Below, in pieces: positions 29,002 through 36,779 of a DNA stretch of 64,000 bases. The notes below the pieces were generated by a model, which saw only the letters and a list, made by a program, of their open reading frames with translations, ran no database searches and was not told where the DNA came from. How positions within the stretch are numbered: position 1 is the stretch's first letter; each line of letters opens with the position of its first letter. The position numbers and the translations under genes are program-made. Origin of the DNA: Gordonia alkanivorans NBRC 16433 (lineage in GTDB: Bacteria; Actinomycetota; Actinomycetes; Mycobacteriales; Mycobacteriaceae); NCBI RefSeq assembly GCF_000225505.1, contig NZ_BACI01000038.1, positions 42,056-106,055 of the forward strand, read 5' to 3'.

Positions 29002-30147
29002 GTGCTCCGCAGACTCCTGACCGCCGTGTTGACGTTTTTCGTCGCCGTGCTCGTCGGCCTCGGGTCGTTCGTATCGACGCCGCTGTCGTCGGCCGCGGCC
29101 CCCGACAACGGATTCGTCTTCGCCACCACCGACGTCTCCGACGATCAGCTCCCGTCGGCAGCGGCTGCCGGCACCCGTCTGACCTATGCGACGCGGGATC
29201 AGCGTGGACGTCCGGCGATGGCGACCGGTGTCTTCTGGGTCCCGCGCGGCACACCGCCGGCCGGGGGATGGCCGGTGGTCTCCTGGGCACACGGCACCGT
29301 CGGTATCGCCGACGATTGTGCGCCCACGAAGCACCGGCTGGGGGACGGGGTCGAAGCACCCGTGCGGGCCGCGCTCGACGCCGGTTACGCGGTGACCGCC
29401 ACCGACTATGCCGGACTCGGATCGGCCGGGGAGACCGACTATCTCGGCGGTGCCGCCGCGGCGTACTCGGTCATCGACATGATCCGCGCTGCACGGTCGG
29501 TCGACGCCGCGCTCGGCGATTCCTGGGTGTCGGTCGGACATTCCCAGGGTGGCCACGCGGCTCTGCATGCGGCGCACCGTCAACCGGCGTATGCCCCGGA
29601 GCTCCCGGTCAAGGGTGCGGTCGCGATCGCCCCGGTGTCGTCTCTGGAGAACCTGTTCGGTCTCTTCGGACCCCGGATTCCAGGACTCGGTGCCCTCAAC
29701 GTCCTGAGCGCGCCGTTCCTCTACACCCTTGCGGGCCTCGACCATTCGCAGCCGGAATTGAAGATCGAAGACTTTCTCACCGACAGCGGCAAACGGTTCC
29801 TGGACCGGTCCCGCGCCCGCTGCAACGGTGACGTCGTCGCCGCGCTGCGGTCGGTGTCGCCGGGATCGCTTGTCGCGTCGTCGTTCACCGAGGATCAGAG
29901 GTTCCGTGACGCGCTGCGTGCCTATGCCGAGGTCCCGACCGCCGGCTACCCGGCCAAGGTCACCATCGCCCACGGCATCCTCGACCCGGTCCTGCCGTAT
30001 CCGCTGAGCCGTTCGCTGCGGTCGGCGATGGAGCGCAACGGCACGAGCGTCGACCTGAAGACCTATGCCCGCGCCGACCACAGCAGCGTCGTCGACGGGT
30101 CACTGCCCGATGTCATGGCGGCCGTCCGAGAGGCCTTCGGTCGTTAG
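29002..30147 (+). CDS. Secreted alpha/beta-hydrolase, LIP-family lipase
   Basis: A 381-residue protein with a signal peptide: basic start MLRRLL, hydrophobic core, and a likely cleavage after SSAAA near residue 31. The mature part has an oxyanion/His-Gly segment WAHGTVG (about 92-98) and the nucleophile elbow GHSQGG (about 176-181). The catalytic Asp is probably in HGILDPVLPY and the His in ARADHSSVVDGS near the C-terminus. Two mature cysteines (DDCAP and ARCNG) could pair. It matches the secretory lipase (LIP) family that hydrolyses triglycerides or aliphatic esters outside the cell. It ends 14 bases from the convergent ABC-F gene. Confidence 0.87.
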   Translation: MLRRLLTAVLTFFVAVLVGLGSFVSTPLSSAAAPDNGFVFATTDVSDDQLPSAAAAGTRLTYATRDQRGRPAMATGVFWVPRGTPPAGGWPVVSWAHGTVGIADDCAPTKHRLGDGVEAPVRAALDAGYAVTATDYAGLGSAGETDYLGGAAAAYSVIDMIRAARSVDAALGDSWVSVGHSQGGHAALHAAHRQPAYAPELPVKGAVAIAPVSSLENLFGLFGPRIPGLGALNVLSAPFLYTLAGLDHSQPELKIEDFLTDSGKRFLDRSRARCNGDVVAALRSVSPGSLVASSFTEDQRFRDALRAYAEVPTAGYPAKVTIAHGILDPVLPYPLSRSLRSAMERNGTSVDLKTYARADHSSVVDGSLPDVMAAVREAFGR

Positions 30148-30161
30148 GCGGGTTCGGCTGA

Positions 30162-31967
30162 TCACTCGAGGGCTTCGCCGAGCTCCATCCAGCGTTCCTC
30201 GATCTCGGCGAGTTCGGACTCCATCTCCCGGATGCGTTCGGTCTCGGCGGCCAGACCCTGATAGTCGGACTGGTCGTGGTCGGCGAGAGCGGTGCGGGCC
30301 TCGTCGATCTTGCTGTGCAGCTTGTCGATCCGGCGCTCCAGTGCCGCCAGCTCCTTGTTCGCTGCCCGCAGTTCCGCGCCGCTGAGTGCAGAGGTGGATT
30401 CGCTCGACGAGCCGCTTGAGCCCGACGGCGTCGCGGACGCAGATTCCTTCTGCTGTGCTGCACGGAGTTTCAGGAACTCGTCGACACCGCCGGGGAGATG
30501 GCGCAGCTTGCCGTGCATCACGGCGAACTGCTGATCGGTGACACGCTCGAGGAAGTACCGGTCGTGCGACACGACGATGAGGGTGCCGGGCCAGGAGTCC
30601 AGGAGATCCTCGAGGGCGGCCAACATGTCGGTGTCGAGGTCGTTGGTCGGCTCGTCGAGGATCAGCACGTTCGGGGCATCGAGCAGGATGAGCAGCAACT
30701 GCAGACGACGCTTCTGACCACCGGACAGGTCCTTGACCGGGGTGGACAGCTGGGCACTGTCGAAGCCGAGGCGTTCGAGCAGCTGCGAGGGGGAGAGCTC
30801 CTGCGCCTTCGAGCCGGAGCCGAAGGTGTAGGTGGTCTGGAGGTCGGCGATCACCTTCCGGACCGGGTCGTCGAGGAAGCGGTCGAGGTCGTCGAGGCGC
30901 TGGGTGAGGGTGGCGACCTTGACGGTCTTGCCGCGCTTGACCTTTCCGCCGGTCGCTTCGACCGTGCCCGCGATGAGCCCGAGCAGCGTCGACTTTCCTG
31001 CACCGTTCACCCCGAGGATGCCGGTCCGTTCACCCGGGGCGAGGCGCCATTCGACTCCGTCGAGGACGTCGCGGTCGCCGTAGGAGACCGACACGTCGAG
31101 GAGGTCGACGACATCCTTGCCGAGGCGTGCGGTGGCCAGCGACTGGAGGGCGACCTTGTCGCGGACGGGCGGGACGTCGGCGATGAGGGCGTTGGCCGCG
31201 TCGATGCGGAACTTCGGCTTGGAGGTGCGGGCCGGTGCGCCGCGGCGCAGCCACGCGAGTTCTTTCCGTGCCAGGTTCTGCCGCCGCGCCTCGATGGTCG
31301 CGGCCTGCCGGTCACGTTCCACACGCTGGAGGATGTAGGCGGCGTATCCGCCTTCGAACGGTTCGACGATCCGGTCGTGCACCTCCCAGGTGACCGTGCA
31401 GACCTCGTCGAGGAACCAGCGGTCGTGGGTGACGACCAGCAGTCCGCCGGCGTTGGCGGGCCAGCGGCGCTTGAGGTGGTCGGCGAGCCACGTGATGGCC
31501 TCGACGTCGAGGTGGTTGGTCGGCTCGTCGAGCGCGAGGACGTCGTGTTCGCCGGCCAGGAGCCGGGCGAGCGACACGCGGCGGCGCTGACCGCCGGACA
31601 GGGAACCCGTCGTGGCATTCCAGTCGACGTCGCCGAGCAGTCCACCGATCACGTCGCGGACCTTCGCGTCGCCTGCCCATTCGTGTTCGGGACGGTCGCC
31701 GACGACGGCGTGTCCGACGGTCTCGTCGTCGTCGAAGCGGTCGACCTGGTCCAGGACGCCGACGCGCACCCCGCCGCGCACCGTGACGCGGCCGGAGTCG
31801 GGTTGCTTGCGGCCCGCGAGCATCGCCAGCAGGCTCGACTTGCCGTCGCCGTTGCGCCCGACGATGCCGATCCGGTCGCCCTCGTTGACGCCGAGGGACA
31901 CCGAGTCGAAGACCTTGGTCGTCGGGTATTCCAGACCTAGGGTTTCCGCGCCGAGAAGATGAGCCAC
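30162..31967 (-). CDS. ABC-F family ATPase (Uup-like)
   Basis: A 601-residue soluble protein with two ABC domains and no membrane segment. Domain 1 has Walker A GRNGDGKSS (about 37-45), signature LSGGQRRRVS and Walker B VLALDEPTNHLD. Domain 2 has Walker A GVNGAGKST, signature LSGGQKRRLQ and Walker B LILDEPTNDLD. The linker between them is the P-site-tRNA interaction motif. Residues 500-560 are Ser/Ala rich and the last 75 residues form a coiled coil, as in Uup. ABC-F proteins act on the ribosome; Uup is also linked to DNA repair. The GTG start has TAACCT (31975-31980) seven bases upstream, so it is probably leaderless. Confidence 0.92.
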   Translation of the reverse strand: MAHLLGAETLGLEYPTTKVFDSVSLGVNEGDRIGIVGRNGDGKSSLLAMLAGRKQPDSGRVTVRGGVRVGVLDQVDRFDDDETVGHAVVGDRPEHEWAGDAKVRDVIGGLLGDVDWNATTGSLSGGQRRRVSLARLLAGEHDVLALDEPTNHLDVEAITWLADHLKRRWPANAGGLLVVTHDRWFLDEVCTVTWEVHDRIVEPFEGGYAAYILQRVERDRQAATIEARRQNLARKELAWLRRGAPARTSKPKFRIDAANALIADVPPVRDKVALQSLATARLGKDVVDLLDVSVSYGDRDVLDGVEWRLAPGERTGILGVNGAGKSTLLGLIAGTVEATGGKVKRGKTVKVATLTQRLDDLDRFLDDPVRKVIADLQTTYTFGSGSKAQELSPSQLLERLGFDSAQLSTPVKDLSGGQKRRLQLLLILLDAPNVLILDEPTNDLDTDMLAALEDLLDSWPGTLIVVSHDRYFLERVTDQQFAVMHGKLRHLPGGVDEFLKLRAAQQKESASATPSGSSGSSSESTSALSGAELRAANKELAALERRIDKLHSKIDEARTALADHDQSDYQGLAAETERIREMESELAEIEERWMELGEALE

Positions 31968-31999
31968 GCCGACCAGGTTAGTGACCGGTCATGTGCGAG

Positions 32000-32917
32000 C
32001 TACCGGCGGATCGCGCCGTTGATCATCATGGCGATCGCGAATGCTCCCGCCTGGTTGACGTGATAGGGCATCGCGATCCGGTTCGACAGCGCGCTCTCGT
32101 ACCAGGGCGTGATCAGATTGCACGGATCGTGCCCGAGCGACCCGCGATTGGCGTCGACGAAACGGCCCTCGACCTTGGTCGTCGCGCGCAGCAGGGCGTC
32201 GTTGGCGCGGTGGAACACCTGCCGCATCCACCGGGCGTCGGGATCGCTGAGCGGGATCAGCGGCCAGCAACCGCTGTTGCCGATGAACCCGCCGAGGCCG
32301 ACGACGATGATCTGTGCGCGGGGTGCCTTCTTGCGGATCGCCCGCAGCGCCGGGGTGACGCGGTCCTCCATGCGCTGCACGCGCCACCGGACCTCGTTCT
32401 CGAGGCGCGGATTGTTCCGGCAGCGTCGGTCGGTGAGCGGCTGGCGGATCTTGCACTGCGAGAGGATCGCGGCCCACTGCATGTCGTTGCCGCCGATGCT
32501 GACGGTGATGAGCTGCGCATCGCGGGGAACCAGGTTCAGCTGGGCCGTCTTCGCCCCGCGCGGGGTGTGCTGCGCGGCGCGATAGAGATGCGCGGACTGC
32601 GCCCCGGCACACGAGATGTCGACGAAGCGCCGCGGCAGCGTCATCGCCGCCACGTACTTCGGATAGTTGAGCGCCGACCGTTTGCAGCCGTCGAAGTAGC
32701 CCGGAGTCGGTGTGAAGAACCCGCCCGACGCGCGCGAGTCGCCCATGGCGATGTACGGGCCGCCGGTGTAGCGGGCGGGCGCCGCCTGCGCGGGGGATGC
32801 CGTTGCGGCCACCAGTGCTGTCACGAATGCGGTGATCAAGACCGCCGCCAGCAGACGTACCCCGCGCTTAGACTCCCGCACCAACTGTTTCCCGCACTTT
32901 CCCACGTCCCGACCCAC
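32000..32917 (-). CDS. Secreted SGNH/GDSL-family hydrolase
   Basis: A 305-residue esterase-like protein. The signal peptide comprises a basic region KRGVRLL and a hydrophobic core ending SPAQA near residue 45. SGNH blocks are visible: block I YIAMGDSRASGG (nucleophile Ser near 59), block III ISIGGND-type VSIGGND (about 141-147) and block V with the His in YHVNQAG near the C-terminus. Six or more Cys in the mature part suggest disulfides. Actinobacterial members act on cell-wall lipids or polysaccharide esters. The start is uncertain: GTG 32917 is given, but in-frame GTGs 12 and 36 bases downstream are equally possible. A strong TAATAT -10 element with a palindrome lies immediately upstream. 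Confidence 0.85.
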   Translation of the reverse strand: MGRDVGKCGKQLVRESKRGVRLLAAVLITAFVTALVAATASPAQAAPARYTGGPYIAMGDSRASGGFFTPTPGYFDGCKRSALNYPKYVAAMTLPRRFVDISCAGAQSAHLYRAAQHTPRGAKTAQLNLVPRDAQLITVSIGGNDMQWAAILSQCKIRQPLTDRRCRNNPRLENEVRWRVQRMEDRVTPALRAIRKKAPRAQIIVVGLGGFIGNSGCWPLIPLSDPDARWMRQVFHRANDALLRATTKVEGRFVDANRGSLGHDPCNLITPWYESALSNRIAMPYHVNQAGAFAIAMMINGAIRR

Positions 32918-32920
32918 TGC

Positions 32921-32938
32921 TTCGCTCAGCGAATATTA
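32921..32938 (-). promoter_or_regulatory. Promoter of the SGNH hydrolase with palindrome at the start site
   Basis: On the minus strand TAATAT (32933-32938) is followed directly by the perfect palindrome TTCGCT-G-AGCGAA (32921-32933), which would cover the transcription start. A repressor site is one explanation; a short 5' hairpin in the mRNA is another. Confidence 0.5.
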
Positions 32939-32962
32939 AGGCAAGCAGATCACGCCCGTACG

Positions 32963-33007
32963 CAGAGTGCGTCATTGGTGCTGCCTCTCGGCACTGATTT
33001 CGCATTA
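32963..33007. repeat. Degenerate hairpin upstream of first AbiEi/DUF559-like gene
   Basis: CAGAGTGCG begins an imperfect stem (about 32966-32981 with 32991-33006). TGCG, AT and GTGC pair with GCAC, AT and CGCA, joined by G-T wobbles and one two-base mismatch, with a 9-base loop. The first nine bases recur exactly at 33933-33941 in the perfect palindrome at the other end of the gene. Confidence 0.55.
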
Positions 33008-33062
33008 TGTGGGGACGGCGTTACTTCGGAACCAGCAACGGCCCATATGCGTCCAACGAAGC

Positions 33063-33947
33063 ATGGTGATACCGACGGCGCTCCGCACCCTCGCCCTCGC
33101 CCATGACGGCTTGGTCACCGTCGACGAGGCTCACGAGCACGGCCTGAGCAACGGCGCGATCGCGCGTCGGGTGAAGTCCGGGGAGTGGGTTCGTGAGGCG
33201 CACGGGCTCTACCGCCTGGCTGATCATCCGGTCACCAACCGCTCCCGAACCCGGGTCGCGACGTTGTCGGTGTCTCAGGACGCGGTACTCAGCGGGCTGG
33301 CAGCGGCCTGGTGGCACGGTGTGGCGACCAAGCGGCCCGCCGTCGTCACGGTCACCGGTCCCAAGAGTTGGAAGGGCACGGCAGTGAAGGGCAGAAAGGT
33401 CATCCGGCGAACCCTGAGCGGCGCGGACGTCGTCGTTCACAAGGGCCTTCGCGTGACGGCGCTTCCACTGTCCGTCCTCGAGGGCGCTGTCGAAGACAGC
33501 ATGGACGTGATCGATCGGGCACTCCAGCGCGAGAAGGTGACGGTCGAGGCGTTGGTCGCGGTGTATCAACGTCGACGCAAGTGCCAGGGCGCTGCCGAGA
33601 TGGGAAAGATGCTCGTCCTGGTCGGGTCGGGTGCCCGATCTGCTGCGGAGCGACTCGCCGTCGACGTGTTCGAGGAGCACCGCATCACCGGGTGGGTCGC
33701 CAATCATCCCGCCGCAGGCTACGTCATCGACTTTGCCTTCCTTGCCGAGAAGGTGGCCGTCGAGATCGACGGGATGGCCTACCACCGCGACACTGAGGTC
33801 TTCCAATCCGACCGCACCCGACGCAACGTCCTGATCACCGCCGGGTGGACGGTTCTCAACTTCACCTGGGCGGACCTGCTGGAGAAGCCGGGGTACGTTG
33901 CGGCGCAGGTCGAATACGCTCTACGCCAAACACAGAGTGCGGGATGA
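33063..33947 (+). CDS. AbiEi-like wHTH protein with C-terminal DUF559/Vsr-like nuclease domain (copy 1)
   Basis: A 294-residue protein. Residues 1-75 resemble the winged-helix N-terminus of AbiEi-type antitoxins (LVTVDEAHEHGLSNGAIARRVKSG.W ... GLYRL). The middle (80-205) is helical and basic. Residues 220-290 resemble the DUF559/very-short-patch-repair fold, with E-I-D-G-M-A-Y-H, S-D-R-T-R-R-N and GWTVLNFTW; the acidic and His residues could be catalytic. No toxin partner such as AbiEii is adjacent, so a classic AbiE toxin-antitoxin role is not supported. A second copy of the same architecture is at 54882-55751. Both genes are bracketed by hairpins, and here the stop codon itself lies inside the downstream palindrome. 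ATG 33063 aligns with copy 2. Confidence 0.75.
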   Translation: MVIPTALRTLALAHDGLVTVDEAHEHGLSNGAIARRVKSGEWVREAHGLYRLADHPVTNRSRTRVATLSVSQDAVLSGLAAAWWHGVATKRPAVVTVTGPKSWKGTAVKGRKVIRRTLSGADVVVHKGLRVTALPLSVLEGAVEDSMDVIDRALQREKVTVEALVAVYQRRRKCQGAAEMGKMLVLVGSGARSAAERLAVDVFEEHRITGWVANHPAAGYVIDFAFLAEKVAVEIDGMAYHRDTEVFQSDRTRRNVLITAGWTVLNFTWADLLEKPGYVAAQVEYALRQTQSAG

Positions 33948-33979
33948 GTGCTGGAATCCAGCACTCATCCCGCACTCTG
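33933..33979. repeat. Perfect 47-bp palindrome at the end of the copy 1 gene
   Basis: Arms of 23 bases (33933-33955 and 33957-33979) are perfectly complementary around a central A. The arm begins CAGAGTGCGGGATGAGTGCT. The stop codon of the AbiEi/DUF559-like gene is inside the left arm. It could act as a terminator against the convergent acyl-CoA dehydrogenase gene 16 bases away. It also shares CAGAGTGCG with the hairpin before the gene. No U-tract follows. Confidence 0.8.
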
Positions 33980-33994
33980 GGCGAGAGCGGGAAC

Positions 33995-35152
33995 CTAGAG
34001 CCCCAGATCCTTCGCGATGATCGTCTTCATGACCTCGCTGGTGCCACCGTAGATGCGCGTGACGCGGGTGTCGGCGTACAGGCGGGCGATCGGGTACTCG
34101 AGGACGTAGCCGTAACCACCGTGCAGCTGCAGGCACTTGTCGATGACCTTGCCCGCGGTCTCGGTCGCGAACAGCTTGGCGCGCGCGGCATCGGGGACGG
34201 TCAGTTCGCCCTCGTTGTGCAGCTCGAGTGCACGGTCGACGATGGCGCGGATGGCCTCGACCTCGGCCGAGCACTCGGCGAGCACGAACTTGGTGTTCTG
34301 GAACGCCGCGACCGGCCTGCCGAAGACCTCGCGTTCCTTGGTGTAGGCGATGGCGTGCTGGACGGCCGCGGCGGCGGTGGCCGACGCCCCGATCGCGATG
34401 GTCAGACGCTCCTGCGCGAGGTTGTGGCTCAGGTACGTGAAGCCGGCGCCCTCCTCGCCGAGCAGATCCTCCACCGGCACCTTCACCGAGTCGAAGGACA
34501 GCTCGGCGGTGTCGGACGCCTTGAGCCCGATCTTCTCGATCTTGCGGCCCACCGCGAAGCCCTCGGATTTGGTGTCCACCACCAGGATCGACAGTCCCGC
34601 ACGACGGTTCTCGGGATCGAACGGCGTGGTGCGGGCGACGACGAGGATGCGGTCGGCGAGGGCGCCGCCGGTGATGAAGGTCTTCGCGCCGTCGAGTACG
34701 TAGTGCGAGCCGTCCTCGGACAGCTTCGCGGTGGTCGCGATGTTCGCGAGGTCCGAACCGGTGCCGGGCTCGGTCATCGCGATCGCGAACATGAGTTCGC
34801 CGGAACAGAATCCGGGGATCCAGCGCTCCTTCTGCTCCTGGGTCCCGTACTCCATCAGGTAGGGCAGGATCAGGTTCGAGTGCACCGAATAGCTGCCGAA
34901 GGTGACGCCGGCCGCGGAGGTCTCCTCGGCGATCACCAGTGAGTAGGTGAAGTCGCTGACGCCACCGCCGCCGAACTCCTCGGGGGCCTCGATGCCCAGG
35001 ACGCCGAGATCGCCGAGCCGGTTGTAGAACTCGCGCGGGGGGTGCCCCTGCTTCTCCCAGTCGTGGTAGACGGGCGTGACTTCCTTGGCGATGAAATCGC
35101 GGATCGTCTTGCGGAAGGCCTCGTGGTCCTCGGTGAAGATGCGACGCTGCAT
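33995..35152 (-). CDS. Acyl-CoA dehydrogenase (first of the island)
   Basis: A 385-residue FAD-dependent acyl-CoA dehydrogenase with the usual helical N domain, beta middle domain (AITEPG-type AMTEPGTGSD near 130) and helical C domain. The C-terminal motif reads RIYGGTSEVMK (about 369-379), with glycine where many family members have the catalytic Glu of YEGTSE. The base must be elsewhere, as in isovaleryl- and long-chain-type enzymes. It oxidises an acyl-CoA to the 2-enoyl-CoA, passing electrons to ETF. The ATG follows AGGAA. It is transcribed after the neighbouring dehydrogenase (gap 38 bases), so the two form one operon. Confidence 0.92.
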   Translation of the reverse strand: MQRRIFTEDHEAFRKTIRDFIAKEVTPVYHDWEKQGHPPREFYNRLGDLGVLGIEAPEEFGGGGVSDFTYSLVIAEETSAAGVTFGSYSVHSNLILPYLMEYGTQEQKERWIPGFCSGELMFAIAMTEPGTGSDLANIATTAKLSEDGSHYVLDGAKTFITGGALADRILVVARTTPFDPENRRAGLSILVVDTKSEGFAVGRKIEKIGLKASDTAELSFDSVKVPVEDLLGEEGAGFTYLSHNLAQERLTIAIGASATAAAAVQHAIAYTKEREVFGRPVAAFQNTKFVLAECSAEVEAIRAIVDRALELHNEGELTVPDAARAKLFATETAGKVIDKCLQLHGGYGYVLEYPIARLYADTRVTRIYGGTSEVMKTIIAKDLGL

Positions 35153-35190
35153 GGTCAGTTCCTAAAGGTGTTGGGGAAGAGGGGGATTGA

Positions 35191-36387
35191 TTACTGCTCG
35201 CGGTACTCGCGCAGGAGTCCCTTGGAGATGATCTGCTTCTGGATCTCGCTGGTGCCCTCGCCGATGAGCAGGAACGGGGCGTCGCGCATCAGGCGTTCGA
35301 TCTCGAACTCCTTGGAGTAGCCGTAGCCGCCGTGGATGCGGAACGACGCCTGGGTGACCTCGGCGCAGTACTCGCTGCACAGGTACTTGGCCATCCCGGC
35401 GGCGACGTCGTTGCGTTCGCCGGAGTCTTTGAGCCGCGCAGCGTTGACCATCATCAGGTGCGCGGCCTCGACCTTGGTCGCCATCTCGGCGAGCGAGAAG
35501 GCGATGGCCTGATGCTCGGCGATGGGCTTGCCGAAGGTGGAGCGCTGCTGGGCGTACTTCACGCCGAGTTCAAAGGCGCGCTGGGCGATTCCGCACGCCC
35601 GCGCGGACACGTTCACGCGGCCGACCTCGACCCCGTCCATCATGTGCGCGAAACCCTTGCCGGGCACGCCGCCGAGGATGTCGGTGGCCGGCGCGCGGTA
35701 GCCGTCGAAGACGAGTTCGGTGGTGTCGATTCCCTTGTAGCCCATCTTGTCCAGCTTGCGGGGGATGGTCACGCCCGGGACCACCTCGCCGAAACCGGCG
35801 GGCTTCTCCACCAGGAACGTGGTCAGGTTCTTGTGCGGGCGCTCCTCGCCCTCCTCGGTACGGACAAGGGCCGCAACCAGAGTCGACGACCCGCCGTTGG
35901 TCAGCCACATCTTCTGACCGTTGATCACGTAATTGTCGTCACCGTCGCGCTTGGCGGTCGTCTTGATCGCCGCGACGTCGGAGCCGAGTTCGGGTTCCGA
36001 CATGGAGAACGCGCCGCGCACCTCGCCGGTGGCCATCCGCGGCAGGAACCGCTGCTTCTGCTCGTCGGTTCCGTGCTGGCGCAGCATGTACGCGACGATG
36101 AAATGGGTGTTGATGACGCCCGAGACGCTCATCCAGCCGCGGGCCAGTTCCTCGACGCACAGTGCGTAGGTGAGCAGCGATTCGCCGAGGCCGCCGTACT
36201 CCTCGGGGATCATCAGGCCGAACAGGCCCATCTCGCTCATGCCGTCGACGATGGCCTGCGGGTACTCGTCCGCATGCTCGAGTTCCTGCGCATTCGGGAT
36301 GATCTGTTTGTCGACGAAAGATCGCACGTTGGCGACGATCTCCGTCTGGATCTCGGTGAGGCCCAGGGTCTGCGCGAGACGGGTCAT
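35191..36387 (-). CDS. Acyl-CoA dehydrogenase (second of the island)
   Basis: A 398-residue acyl-CoA dehydrogenase. Domain order is normal: FAD/substrate segment FSMSEPELGSD (about 135-145), WLTNGG (about 165), RIHGGYGYSKEFEIERLMRD (about 350-369). The C-terminal LIGEGTSEIQK (about 374-384) retains the catalytic Glu of EGTSE. ATG 36387 is chosen because GGGAGAG lies upstream and it gives the family N-terminus; the frame stays open further upstream without similarity. It is the first gene of a two-dehydrogenase operon driven from the 390-base divergent region shared with the MFS carrier. Substrate chain type is unknown. Confidence 0.92.
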   Translation of the reverse strand: MTRLAQTLGLTEIQTEIVANVRSFVDKQIIPNAQELEHADEYPQAIVDGMSEMGLFGLMIPEEYGGLGESLLTYALCVEELARGWMSVSGVINTHFIVAYMLRQHGTDEQKQRFLPRMATGEVRGAFSMSEPELGSDVAAIKTTAKRDGDDNYVINGQKMWLTNGGSSTLVAALVRTEEGEERPHKNLTTFLVEKPAGFGEVVPGVTIPRKLDKMGYKGIDTTELVFDGYRAPATDILGGVPGKGFAHMMDGVEVGRVNVSARACGIAQRAFELGVKYAQQRSTFGKPIAEHQAIAFSLAEMATKVEAAHLMMVNAARLKDSGERNDVAAGMAKYLCSEYCAEVTQASFRIHGGYGYSKEFEIERLMRDAPFLLIGEGTSEIQKQIISKGLLREYREQ

Positions 36388-36779
36388 GGTGGTGAGTTCT
36401 CTCCCGTGAGTGGGCGGTGCGGGTCGCACCGACGGGCGGATGTGGGACGCAACATACCCAAGCATGCCGTCCGGCGTCCGGCGGAAGTAGACGCGATGCG
36501 CTAAGGGTGCGATAGCGCGGGCCAATGACCCACGACCGTCTCCGGAAGCGGATCGGACAGTGTTCGCGCCTAACCCTCCGATAGGGCTGACCAATGTGGC
36601 CTGTTCACGGCGTTGTGACCCCTGACACATAGGCTGCGACAGTCGGAGCCTTCATCGAGCGCCTGTTGCGGCGATGGGAACACGCCCCGTTCAATCGGGT
36701 GCAGATGTGATCCACCACACTTGATTCGCATCGTCCCCCAGACCCCCGATTCCATTCCCCCTGGAAGAGGTACACCCCT
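36388..36779. promoter_or_regulatory. Divergent control region with two LysR-type boxes
   Basis: The 392-base gap between the dehydrogenase operon and the MFS gene contains two copies of CGATAG-N6-CCAATG, at 36510-36527 and 36579-36596. They match in 15 of 18 positions and their starts are 69 bp apart. Each has T-N11-A geometry expected for LysR-type boxes. A third, weaker copy (CGATAG-N6-CGTATG) lies at 43292-43309. No open reading frame of note is present. Confidence 0.65.

Noticed and set aside
32963..33979. AbiE toxin-antitoxin system
   Set aside because: No nucleotidyltransferase toxin (AbiEii) gene lies beside either AbiEi-like gene, and the C-terminal domain differs from true AbiEi antitoxins.
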